Origin: JBBRHQ01 sp963738305 | GTDB lineage: Bacteria; Actinomycetota; Thermoleophilia; Solirubrobacterales; 70-9 | Assembly (NCBI GenBank): GCA_963738305.1 | Contig: CAVTVU010000006.1 | Location: 333,355 to 397,354 of the forward strand | Length of the DNA: 64,000 bases | Reading direction: 5' to 3' | Notes under the pieces: generated by a model | Told to the model about the DNA's origin: nothing | Database searches by the model: none | What the model saw: the letters and a program-made list of their open reading frames with translations, nothing else | In this document: one piece after another, positions 53,487 through 62,217 of the stretch | Position numbering within the stretch: position 1 is the first letter of the stretch | Layout of the letters: each line of letters starts with the position of its first letter | Program-made: the position numbers and the translations under genes

Positions 53487-55097
53487 TCAGGAGTTACTGC
53501 CCGACGCCTCCTCCGCTTCGCGTCCGGGGGCGTCGGGGTCGTTGGCGGGTTCGACGTCGTCGGGGGCATCGGGCCGCTCGACCACCGACTCGCCCTCGTG
53601 GGCATCGCCCGGGTCTTCAGATTCTTCCGGCTCAGGCTCCGTCGTTTCGGCCGCGGGCTCGGAAGCTTCGGCCTCGGTGTCCGCTGCTTCGGCCTCGGGC
53701 TCTTGCGTCTCTTCCGCGGGTGGCGCCGGGGTGGGCGCCTCGCCCGCAGCCTGCGAGGACGAGGCGTCCTCCTCGGCGACAGGACCCGCGGCCGAGGCGT
53801 CCGCGCCCTCGGCGGAGGCGTCGGTGGGCTCCTCGACAGCTTCGGGCGGGGGCTCGGCGAAGACCTCCTCGGAGAGGTCGAGATCGGGCGTCTCGGTCGG
53901 CGTCGGATCGACGGTCGCCGCCTGCGCCTCCTGGACCGCCGCGCCGAGGTCCTTCAGCGGCATGTTCTGGCCCTCGACCCGCTTGATGCTGAGGGAGAGC
54001 CGGCGGCGCTCCTCGTCGATCTCGAGGATCTTCACGTTCAGCACGGCCCCCGGCTCGACCACCTCGCTCGGGTTCTCGACGTGGTGGTCGGCGAGCTCGG
54101 AGATGTGGACCAGGCCCTCGACGCCCGGGAGGATCTCGACGAAGGCGCCGAAGGCGACGACCTTGGTCACCTTTCCCTCGAGCACGTCGCCGGGCCGATG
54201 CGTGCTGACGACCCGCTGCCAGGGGTCCTCCTGCGTCTGCTTGAGGCCGAGCGAGATCCGCTGGCGGTCCCGGTCGATGTCGAGCACCTTGATGCGGACC
54301 GTGTCGCCGATCGCCACCACCTCGGAGGGATGGTTCACGTGGCTCCAGGAAAGCTCGGATATGTGGATCAGGCCGTCGATCCCGTCGAGGTCGACGAAGG
54401 CGCCGAAGTCGACGATGTTGGAGATCTTCCCTTCGACCACCTGGCCGGGCTGCAGTCTGCCGAGGATCTGCTCCCGCACCTCCTTGCGCTCCTCTTCGAG
54501 GACGGCGCGGCGGGAGAGGACGACGTTGTTGCGGCTGCGATTCAGCTCGATCACCTTGCACTCGAGCTTCTGGCTCATGAACTCGTCGAGGTTGTGCACT
54601 CGTCGGATGTCGACCAGCGAGGCGGGCAGGAACCCGCGCACCCCGAGGTCGAGGATGAGCCCGCCCTTGACGACCTCGATCACCGTGCCCTCGACCGGCT
54701 CGCCCGACTCGGCGGCCGCCTCGATGCGGCGCCAGGCCTTCTCGAAGCGGGCGCGCTTCTTGGAGAGGATCAGGCGACCCTCCTGGTCCTCCTTGGTCAG
54801 GACCAGGGCGTCGACCTCCTCGCCCAGCTCGACCTCCTCGGAGGGATCCACCGACTTGCGGATCGAGAGCTCGTTCGAGGGGATGACGCCCTCCGACTTG
54901 TAGCCGATGTCGACCAGGACCTCGTCCTTGTCGATCCGGACGACGTTGCCGGTGACGACGTCGCCCTCGTCGAAGGTGACCATCGTCGCGGCGTAGTTGG
55001 GCACGACCTGGCCGTCGACCTCGAGCAGCAGGCCGTTCGATCCTTCGACTGGGGTGCCCTCCTGGGCAGGCACGGTCAATGCGTCGGCTGGGGACAC
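53487..55097 (-). CDS. rpsA: 30S ribosomal protein S1 with long acidic C-terminal tail
   Basis: About 536 residues. Four S1/OB domains: GDVVTGNVVRIDKDEVLVDI, PVEGTVIEVVKGGLILDLGV, VEGKISNIVDFGAFVDLDGI and LEGKVTKVVAFGAFVEILPG, each with ISEL-type ends. S1 unwinds and docks mRNA on the 30S subunit. About 150 residues of Glu/Ala/Pro-rich sequence (EPEAEAADTEAEASEPAAET) follow. GTG 55097 is chosen as start (VSPADALTVPAQEG); other starts are possible. Divergent from a flavoprotein gene. Confidence 0.92.
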   Translation of the reverse strand: MSPADALTVPAQEGTPVEGSNGLLLEVDGQVVPNYAATMVTFDEGDVVTGNVVRIDKDEVLVDIGYKSEGVIPSNELSIRKSVDPSEEVELGEEVDALVLTKEDQEGRLILSKKRARFEKAWRRIEAAAESGEPVEGTVIEVVKGGLILDLGVRGFLPASLVDIRRVHNLDEFMSQKLECKVIELNRSRNNVVLSRRAVLEEERKEVREQILGRLQPGQVVEGKISNIVDFGAFVDLDGIDGLIHISELSWSHVNHPSEVVAIGDTVRIKVLDIDRDRQRISLGLKQTQEDPWQRVVSTHRPGDVLEGKVTKVVAFGAFVEILPGVEGLVHISELADHHVENPSEVVEPGAVLNVKILEIDEERRRLSLSIKRVEGQNMPLKDLGAAVQEAQAATVDPTPTETPDLDLSEEVFAEPPPEAVEEPTDASAEGADASAAGPVAEEDASSSQAAGEAPTPAPPAEETQEPEAEAADTEAEASEPAAETTEPEPEESEDPGDAHEGESVVERPDAPDDVEPANDPDAPGREAEEASGSNS

Positions 55098-55212
55098 GGC
55101 GGAGATTGTGGCAGAAGGCGGCTGGGAGTCGCTGATCGCCGCCGCCGGGCTGCCGCTCCGGGGAGGCGCCCCGGGGGCCGGCCGGCGGTTCACCAACCTC
55201 TACCCTCCTCCC

Positions 55213-56379
55213 ATGCCTCGCCGGGAGACCAAACGCGGTGAAGAGCGCACGCCGCTCTCCGGCAGCCACGACGTGCTGGTCTGCGGAGCGAGCTTCGCCG
55301 GTTTGACGGTGGCCCGCGAGCTGGCGGGCACGGGCGCTGACGTGCTGGTCTGCGATCGCTACGAGATTGGCGAGCGCCAGACCTCGGCCTGCGCCGCCCC
55401 GACCGCATGGCTGAGCGCGCTCGGCCTCGAGGACTCGATTCGCCAGACCTTCGGCGAGCTGGTGATCCACACGCCCCACACGACGGCGCGCATGGACCTC
55501 CCGTGGACGTTCTCGACCTTCGACTACCGCACCCTCTGCATGAGCCTCTGGGAGGGATGCGAGGCCGGTTTCGAGACGGCGAAGGTCGAGGGGCGCGCCC
55601 AAAGCGCCAACGGGGACGGCGCGATCGCGGTCGCCACCGATCGCGGCGTGGTCTCGGCGCCCCTCGTGGTCGATTGCCTCGGCTGGCGCCGCGTCCTCGG
55701 CAGCGGCGAGAACGTCCAGCCGCCCGACGCCCGGCTCTCACGCGGGCTCGAGGTCCATCCGCCGAGCAGCTCCGGGGAGCTGGAGATCTGGATCGAGCGG
55801 GGCGTCGTCCCGGCCGGATACGGCTGGAGCTTCCCGGCTGCGGAGGAGGTGAGGGTCGGTGTTGGCTCTTTCGATCCCCGCTTCCACGTCAAGCAACCGA
55901 CCGTGGAGCTGGCCGATCGCCTCGGGGTCGAGAGCGTCCGCTACCAGGGCAACTGGATCCCCCATCGGCTTCGCCCGGCGACCGACACCGGCGTCTTCTT
56001 CGCCGGCGACTCCGCCGGGCACTGCCTGCCCCTGACCGCGGAGGGGATACGCACCGCGTTCTACTTTGCGATCGCCTGCGGGCGGGAGCTGCGGACGGTG
56101 CTCGAAGGCAGGAAGGCGCGCGGTCGTGCCCTCGCCGACTACGAAGCGTTCTCAAGCTCTCACCGCTGGAGGTTCGAGTCGATGCTGCGCGTGCAGCAGC
56201 TCGTCCCGCGGGTGCCGCCCCGCCTGCTCGCACGCCTGCTCGACGGTATGCAGAGCAAGCGGTTCGTCGACTGGTCCTTCGGCCACTATCTGCAGATCGC
56301 GCCGCCCGATTTCGCTGCGTCCCCGGCCGGCCGTGGACGACCTGCGTCCCCGGCGCAGGTCGCCGCCGGCCGGGCCTGA
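55213..56379 (+). CDS. FAD-dependent oxidoreductase (geranylgeranyl-reductase-like)
   Basis: 388 residues. VLVCGASFAGLTVARELAGT is the FAD Rossmann (GxSFxGL); VCDRYEIGERQTSACAAP follows; VFFAGDSAGHCLPLTAEGIR is the second FAD motif with the GD-S-GHCLP form used by geranylgeranyl reductases and lycopene-cyclase-like flavoenzymes. It may reduce isoprenoid chains or be a halogenase-like monooxygenase. Start ATG 55213, divergent from rpsA. C-terminal 20 residues are Ala/Pro-rich. Confidence 0.84.
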   Translation: MPRRETKRGEERTPLSGSHDVLVCGASFAGLTVARELAGTGADVLVCDRYEIGERQTSACAAPTAWLSALGLEDSIRQTFGELVIHTPHTTARMDLPWTFSTFDYRTLCMSLWEGCEAGFETAKVEGRAQSANGDGAIAVATDRGVVSAPLVVDCLGWRRVLGSGENVQPPDARLSRGLEVHPPSSSGELEIWIERGVVPAGYGWSFPAAEEVRVGVGSFDPRFHVKQPTVELADRLGVESVRYQGNWIPHRLRPATDTGVFFAGDSAGHCLPLTAEGIRTAFYFAIACGRELRTVLEGRKARGRALADYEAFSSSHRWRFESMLRVQQLVPRVPPRLLARLLDGMQSKRFVDWSFGHYLQIAPPDFAASPAGRGRPASPAQVAAGRA

Positions 56380-56403
56380 GCGCCGCAGGATCAATCGCCT
56401 CCC

Positions 56404-56757
56404 TGAGCGTTACCTTCGGCCCGGCCACGGGTTTGACAATAGAGCCCTTCCCGCTGTGCCGGGTCGGCGACGACCCGGCTGACGACCACACCGACAACGA
56501 CGGCACGAGGAACGCGACGAGAACGCCGGCACGGTGCCTCAGTTGACGGCACCACGCTGACCATCAACCTCGCCGCGGGTGGTCATCTCCGGCCTGGTCA
56601 CCGACGCCACGAGGATCAAGTGCAAGACCGAGGACGACGACTCGAGCGAGAACCCGTCGGACACCGACCGCAGGGGCCACCAGCGCCGTGGTTCCGGCCA
56701 TGAGAAGGCGAGGACAACTCGGGCGTGCTGATCAGGAGCAGCGACTCGACGACCTGA
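56404..56757 (+). pseudogene. DUF5666-like secreted protein remnant (several frame breaks)
   Basis: Fragments in three frames spell one protein: GDDPADDHTDNDGTRNA, ENAGTV then SVDGTTLTINLAAG, VVISGLVTDATRIKCKTEDD and EDNSGVLIRSSDSTT ending at TGA 56755-56757. The GTV..SVDGTTLTI..SGLVTDATRIKC order is like DUF5666 beta domains, followed by an acidic stretch. No start or signal peptide is evident. It is either decayed or badly sequenced. A strong hairpin follows. Confidence 0.45.
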
Positions 56758-56778
56758 TCGGGGCCGCAGAAGCGATCT

Positions 56779-56806
56779 GAAGAGGCGCCCGCCGGGGCGC
56801 CTCTTC
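56779..56806. terminator. Bidirectional terminator-like hairpin at the polA 3' end
   Basis: A perfect 11-bp stem (GAAGAGGCGCC with GGCGCCTCTTC) and 6-base loop, followed by ATTT on the plus strand. It overlaps the polA stop codon (56805-56807) and lies 22 bases after the DUF5666-like stop, so it may end transcription from both sides. The U-tract is short. Confidence 0.55.
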
Positions 56807-59456
56807 ATTTCACCTCGAGCCAGTTCTTCCCGACTCCGACCTCGACCTCGAGGGGCGGGTCCAGCTCCTGCGCGGCGCACATCTCGTGGCTCACGGTCTT
56901 GGTCGCCGCGTCCATCTCGCCCGGCGGACCCTCGAAGAGCAGCTCGTCGTGAATCTGCAGGACGAGGCGCGTCTCGGCCCCGGACTCGCGCAGCGCGTTG
57001 TGGCAGCGGGCCATCGCCACCTTGATGATGTCAGCGGCGGTCCCCTGGATCACGGTGTTGACCGCCAGCCGCTCGCCGAGGCGGCGGGTGTTGGGGTTCG
57101 GGGAGCGCAGCTCGGGAATCTGGCGGCGGCGACCCATCAGAGTGGTCACGTAGCCCTCGGCCTGGGCCCGCTCGATCGTCTCCTCCCGGAAGTCCGCCAC
57201 GGCTGGGAAGCGCTCCAGATAGCGGGCGACGAACTCCTCCCCCTCGCCCCGGGGGATGTTGAGCCGGTCCGAGAGGCCGAAGCCCGTGAGCCCGTAGACG
57301 ATGCCGAAGTTGACCATCTTCGCCTTCGAGCGCTGGCCGATGTCCACCTGGTCCCGGGGGATGTTGAAGACCTCGGCAGCGGTGGCAGCGTGGACGTCGT
57401 CGCCGGCCCGGAAGATCTCCTTCAGCACATCCTCGTCGGCGACGTGGGCCAAGACGCGCAGCTCGACCTGGCTGTAGTCGGCCGAGAGCAGCCGCGCCCC
57501 GCGCTCGGCGACGAAGCAGGCCCGCACCGGGCGCCCGATCTCGGTCCGGATCGGGATGTTCTGGAGGTTCGGGTTGGTGCTGGAGAGGCGACCGGTCGTG
57601 GTGGCGGCCTGGTTGAAGGTCGTGTGGATCCGGCCGCTCTCGGGGTCGACAAGGTCGGGGAGCGTGTCCAGGTAGGTGCTCTTCAGCTTGGTCAGCTCCC
57701 GCCAGGTCTCGATCTTCTCGACGATCGGATGCTCGTCGCGGATCTGGGCCAGGACCCGCGCGTCGGTCGAGAACCCGGTCTTGCCCCGGCGCTTCCGGGT
57801 CAGGCCAAGCTCCTCGAACAGGACCTGGCCTACCTGCTGCGGCGATCCGATCGTGAAGTCGTGCCCGGCGAGGTCGTGGATCTCGGACTCGAGCCGCTCG
57901 ACCTCCTCGTTGATCCCGGAGCCGATCTCCGCCAGGCGCTCGACGTCGAGCTTCAGGCCCTCGCGCTCCATCGCGGCCAGCACGTGGATCAGTGGCAGCT
58001 CGACCTCGCCGAGCAGGCGATCCAGCTCCCACTCCTCGAGCCTGCCGCGCTGCCATCGCGCCAGCTCCACGACGATCCGCGCCTCCTCGGCGGGGTCGAG
58101 GCTCGCCTCGCCTTCATCGCCCAGGGCCAGCTGCTCACCGTTCCCGTCCGCGCTCCTTGCCGCCTCCGCCGTCGCCTCCGCGATCCCGATCCCGGCGTCC
58201 GCCGCCAGCTCGAGCAACTCGTAGCTGCGGCGCTGCGGCTCGAGCAGGTAGGCGCCGAGCATGGTGTCGTGCTCGATCGAAACCTCGGTCCCCTCGCGGA
58301 CCGCGGCGGCGAGCAGGCCGTGACGGCCGCCGCCGAGCGATTTCGCGTCGTGGGCGATCAGGGGGCAGCCGTCGAAGGCGACCGCCAGCTCGTCCAGGCT
58401 CGCCTCGCCGACCATCACCTGCTCCGAGTCGGCGGCGGCCCAGTGATCGCCCTCGATCGCGATCCCGACGGGGGTGCCGGCCGAGGCGATCTCGCCCGGG
58501 GAGCCCTCGACCGGCTCGACCTCGATCTCGCGCTCGACCCGACGGCCGGGGACCGCCTCCCCGTCGGGGAGGCCCTCCTCGAGGCGCTCCATGATCGCCC
58601 GCAGCTCGAACTCGCGCGCGAACTCGCGCAGCGAGCTGCGGTCGGGCTCCGTCGCCATCACCTGTCCGAGGTCGACGCCGGTCTCGACCTCGAACTTCAT
58701 CGTCGCCAGCTCCTTGGAGACGCGGGCGTCGTCGGCATGCTCGACCAGGTTCTGCTTGCGCTTGGCGCCGGAGACCTGCTCGACGTTGTCCAGCACCCCC
58801 TCGAGCGAGCCGAACTTCTGCAGCAGCTGCGCCGCGGTCTTGTCGCCGATGCCCGGGACGCCGGGGATGTTGTCCGAGGTGTCCCCCTTGAGCCCGATCA
58901 GGTCGGGGACCAGCTCGGGAGCGACGCCGTAGCGCTCGATCACCCCGTCGCGGTCGTAGACCTTGGTGTCCGTGACACCCCGGGAGGTGGTCATTACCCG
59001 CACCCGGTCGGAGACCAGCTGGTAGACGTCACGGTCGCCGGAGACGACCATCACCGGGATCTCCAGCTCGCTCGCCTCCCTGGTCATCGAGGCGATCACG
59101 TCATCGGCCTCGTATCCCTCGGCTTTGACATTGGAATAGCCGAAGGCCTCGACCACCTCCAGCAGGTGCGGCCACTGCTCGCGCAGCAGGTCGGGCCGGG
59201 ACTTTCGCTGCGCCTTGTACTCGGCGTAGGTGGCCTCGCGCCCCGACATGCCCGCGTCCCAGGCGGCGATCAGCCCGGCCGGACGGTGGTCGGTGAGGAT
59301 TTTCACCAGCATCGAGGCGAGGCCGAAGATCGCGTTGGTCGGCCGCCCGTCGGAGGTGGCGATCGAGTCGGGCAGGGCGAAGAAGGCCCGGTAGGCGAGG
59401 CTGTTGCCGTCGAGCAGGAATAGCTCGCCGTGGTCCTTGTCGCCGTTCGCGGCCAC
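56805..59456 (-). CDS. polA: DNA polymerase I
   Basis: 883 residues. The N-terminal 5'-nuclease (FLLDGNSLAYRAFFALPD, VVSGDRDVYQLVSDRVRV, GIGDKTAAQLLQKFGSLE) is complete. The 3'-5' exonuclease-like middle (VGIAIEGDHWAAADSEQVMV) lacks the DxE metal motif, so proofreading is probably absent, as in many actinobacterial Pol I. The polymerase has motif A LLSADYSQVELRVLAHV, motif B RSKAKMVNFGIVYGLTGFG and motif C LQIHDELLFEGP. It fills Okazaki and excision gaps, matching uvrA/B and udg in this window. Confidence 0.97.
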   Translation of the reverse strand: MAANGDKDHGELFLLDGNSLAYRAFFALPDSIATSDGRPTNAIFGLASMLVKILTDHRPAGLIAAWDAGMSGREATYAEYKAQRKSRPDLLREQWPHLLEVVEAFGYSNVKAEGYEADDVIASMTREASELEIPVMVVSGDRDVYQLVSDRVRVMTTSRGVTDTKVYDRDGVIERYGVAPELVPDLIGLKGDTSDNIPGVPGIGDKTAAQLLQKFGSLEGVLDNVEQVSGAKRKQNLVEHADDARVSKELATMKFEVETGVDLGQVMATEPDRSSLREFAREFELRAIMERLEEGLPDGEAVPGRRVEREIEVEPVEGSPGEIASAGTPVGIAIEGDHWAAADSEQVMVGEASLDELAVAFDGCPLIAHDAKSLGGGRHGLLAAAVREGTEVSIEHDTMLGAYLLEPQRRSYELLELAADAGIGIAEATAEAARSADGNGEQLALGDEGEASLDPAEEARIVVELARWQRGRLEEWELDRLLGEVELPLIHVLAAMEREGLKLDVERLAEIGSGINEEVERLESEIHDLAGHDFTIGSPQQVGQVLFEELGLTRKRRGKTGFSTDARVLAQIRDEHPIVEKIETWRELTKLKSTYLDTLPDLVDPESGRIHTTFNQAATTTGRLSSTNPNLQNIPIRTEIGRPVRACFVAERGARLLSADYSQVELRVLAHVADEDVLKEIFRAGDDVHAATAAEVFNIPRDQVDIGQRSKAKMVNFGIVYGLTGFGLSDRLNIPRGEGEEFVARYLERFPAVADFREETIERAQAEGYVTTLMGRRRQIPELRSPNPNTRRLGERLAVNTVIQGTAADIIKVAMARCHNALRESGAETRLVLQIHDELLFEGPPGEMDAATKTVSHEMCAAQELDPPLEVEVGVGKNWLEVK

Positions 59457-59529
59457 GGGTTGACTCTAGTCAGTGGACTAGCCCGAAGATCTCCGCTGCA
59501 GGGCCGTTCCTCCGGACGCCGAGAGCACC

Positions 59530-59650
59530 GAATCAGTGGATAGCCGGGTACTTCTGCCTGGCGAATCGCCTGGCGAATGCGGGGCGGGGAGAGGACGCGG
59601 CGCATGTCGGCGATCGTGCGGACGGGGGTGGTCACCGGAATGTTCCGGTG
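59530..59650 (-). pseudogene. AbiEi/DUF559-type protein fragment
   Basis: The minus strand reads NIPVTTPVRTIADMRRVLSP then PRIRQAIRQAEVPGYPL, a pattern (P-VTTP-RTIADLR, AIRQAE) typical of the segment joining an AbiEi-like antitoxin region to a DUF559 nuclease in actinobacterial type IV TA-like proteins. Neither end of such a protein is found nearby. It is a short relic by pattern only. Confidence 0.4.
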
Positions 59651-59694
59651 GCGGTGAGGTGGTTGCGGGACACCAACGACCCTCCCTGCTTATC

Positions 59695-59737
59695 CGGGGC
59701 GGGTTCGTCTCGGATAACGACACAAAGCCGCCCCAGC
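59695..59737. repeat. 43-base hairpin repeat, family B copy 2
   Basis: The inverted copy of 39771-39813: it starts CGGGGCGGGTTCG and ends CAAAGCCGCCCCAGC, 39 of 43 bases the same. It lies in the divergent region between polA and the malic enzyme. No gene overlaps it. Confidence 0.62.
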
Positions 59738-59851
59738 CGAGGTTCCGCCCCGCCCGGACAAACATTTCGCCCCGACGGTGAGATCCGGCCGACAATGGCC
59801 GGATTTGAACCCCGCTTGCCGCTGGCTCGCGCCCGCATAGAATCCGCCGCC

Positions 59852-61308
59852 ATGGCCGTCAGCGCCCAGTACAGCGTCACGATCCGGGTCGAGCTCGATG
59901 CGCGGCAGGAGCCGCTGGGCAAGCTGACCGCGGCGATCGCCGAGGCGGGCGGGCAGCTGCAGGGGGTCGACCTCGTTCCCGGCGCCGGCGGCGAGGGCAA
60001 GCGGGTGCGCGAGTTCACGATCGACGCCCGGGACCGCGAGCACTGGGAGCGGATCCTGCGCGCGATCGGCTCGACCCGCGGCGCCAGGGTGCTCGACTAC
60101 ATCGACCGCACGATGCAGATGCACCGCGGCGGCAAGATCGAGCAGCGGAACAAGTACCCGCTGAAGACCCGCGACGACCTCTCGATGGCCTACACGCCGG
60201 GCGTCGCCCGGGTCTGCCAGGACATCCACGCCGACCGCTCGAAGGCGTTCGAGTACACGATCAAGAAGAACACCGTCGCGGTCGTCTCCGACGGCAGCGC
60301 CGTGCTCGGCCTCGGCAACATCGGCCCCGAGGCGGCGATGCCGGTGATGGAGGGCAAGGCGATGCTGTTCAAGGAGTTCGCCGAGGTCGACGCCTTCCCG
60401 ATCTGCGCTCGACACCCAGGACGCCGACGAGATCGTCCGCGTCGTCGAGCTGATCGCGCCGACCTTCGGCGGCATCAACCTCGAGGACATCTCGGCCCCG
60501 CGCTGCTTCGAGATCGAGGATCGGCTCAAGGAGTCCCTCGACATCCCCGTCTTCCACGACGACCAGCACGGCACCGCGGTGGTGACGATGGCGGCGCTGT
60601 TCAACGCGCTGAAGATCGTCGGCAAGCCGATCGAGAGCTGCGGGTGCTGATGGTCGGCCTCGGCGCCGCCGGGGTCGCGGTGACGAAGATGATGCTCGCC
60701 TCGGGCGTCACCCACATCGTCGGCTGCGACCGCCAGGGCGCGCTCTCGACCACCCGAGCGCGACTACGAGTCGGGCGAGATGACCGCGATCAAGCGCTGG
60801 TACGCGGAGAACTCGAACCCCGACCAGCTGCTGCGGCCAGCCCGACGAGGTGATCGAGGGCATGGACCTCTTCGTCGGCCTCTCCGGGCCGGGGATCATC
60901 ACCCCGGAATCGCTGGGCAAGATGAACGACGACGCGATCGTCTTCGCGATGGCGAACCCCAACCCCGAGGTGATGCCCGAGGACGCCGCTCCCTACGTGC
61001 GGATCATGGCCACCGGGCGCTCCGACTACCCGAACCAGATCAACAACGTCCTCGCCTTCCCCGGGATCTTCCGCGGCGCCCTCGACGCCGGCGCCCCGCG
61101 GATCACCGAGGAGATGAAGCTCGCCGCCGCCAAGGGGATCGCGATGGCGGTCACCGAGGACGACCTCTCCGAGGACTACATCATCCCCAGCGTCTTCAAC
61201 CGCGACGTCGCCCCGGAGGTCGCCGAGGCGGTGGTCGAGGAGGCCAAGAGCGACGGCATCGCCCGCTTCAGCGAGGAGACCGGGACCTTCCAGACGGTGC
61301 CGGCGTGA
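59852..61308 (+). CDS. NAD-type malic enzyme with N-terminal ACT domain (four frame breaks)
   Basis: About 485 residues restored. An ACT-like domain (YSVTIRVELDARQEPLGKLT) opens the protein, then RGGKIEQRNKYPLKTRDDLS, MAYTPGVARVCQDIH, VAVVSDGSAVLGLGNIGPEA. Breaks near 60405, 60648, 60757 and 60840 shift reading; the missing parts VFHDDQHGTAVVTMAALFNA, VGLGAAGVAVTKMML, IEGMDLFVGLSGPGIITPES and VFAMANPNPEVMPED are found in the other frames. Net excess of two bases agrees with three gains and one loss. It oxidises malate to pyruvate and CO2; ACT suggests allosteric control. Confidence 0.9.
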
Positions 61309-62214
61309 GGGTCCTCGTCAGCGGCGCCAGCGGCTCGCTCGGCTCCGCCGTCTGCGACGCGCTGCTCGCCCGCGGGCGACGAGGTCGTCGGGCTCACCCG
61401 CGACCCGGAGCGAGCCCGCGAGACCAACCCCACGGTGCGCTGGCACGGCTGGGAGCCGCGCATGGAACGCCCCCCGGCCGAGGCCTTCGACGGCGTCGAC
61501 GGGGTCGTCAACCTGGTCGGGGAGCAGATCGACCAGCGCTGGACCGAGGAGGCCAAGACGCGGATCATGGAGAGCCGCCGCACCGGCACCCGCAACCTGG
61601 TGCAGGCGATCACCGCCCTGGAGCGCAAGCCGAAGGTGCTGGTCAGCCAGTCGGCGATCGGCTACTACGGCGACCGCGGCGAGAGCCTGGTCGACGAGTC
61701 GACGTCCCCCGGCGAGGGTTTCGACGCCGAGGTCGTCCGGGAGTGGGAGCGCGCCGCCGACGAGGTCAGCGGCACCGGCGTGCGCCTGGTCATCGTCCGC
61801 ACCGGCCACGTCCTCGACCCGGCCAGCGGGCTGCTGAAGCAGCTGCTGACGCCGTTCCGGCTCGGCGTCGGCGGCCCGCTGGCCGGCGGCGATCAGTACA
61901 TGTCGTGGATCCACATCGACGACGAGATCGGGATCCTGCTCTGGGCGCTCGACAGCGACGGCGTCAGCGGCGTGATCAACGCCACCGCGCCGAACCCGGT
62001 GACCAACCGCGAGCTCTCGAAGGCGCTCGGCCGGGTCCTGCATCGTCCGGCGGCGATGCCGGTGCCGGGCTTCGCCCTCAACCTCAAATTCGGCGCCGAG
62101 TTCGCCGAGACCGTCCGCGGGGGCCAGCGGGTGATGCCGCGCCGCACCCTCGACCTCGGCTACGCCTTCGAGCACCCGGAGCTGGAGCCGGCGCTGCGCG
62201 ACCTGCTGGGTTGA
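61305..62214 (+). CDS. TIGR01777-family NAD-dependent epimerase/dehydratase-like protein (one frame break)
   Basis: About 302 residues restored. GTG 61305 overlaps the malic enzyme stop (GTGA) and starts RVLVSGASGSLGSAVCDALL. One extra base near 61377 shifts to WHGWEPRMERPPAEAFDGVD, VVNLVGEQIDQRWTEEAKTR, LVSQSAIGYYGDRGESLVDE and the C-terminal NLKFGAEFAETVRGGQRVMP. This is the YfcH-type extended short-chain family, function unproven, with DUF1731 at the end. Confidence 0.87.
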
Positions 62215-62217
62215 GCG

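Noticed and set aside
56886..59423. A plus-strand open frame of about 845 codons opposite polA
   Set aside because: No motif or sensible composition; polA on the other strand has every polymerase motif.
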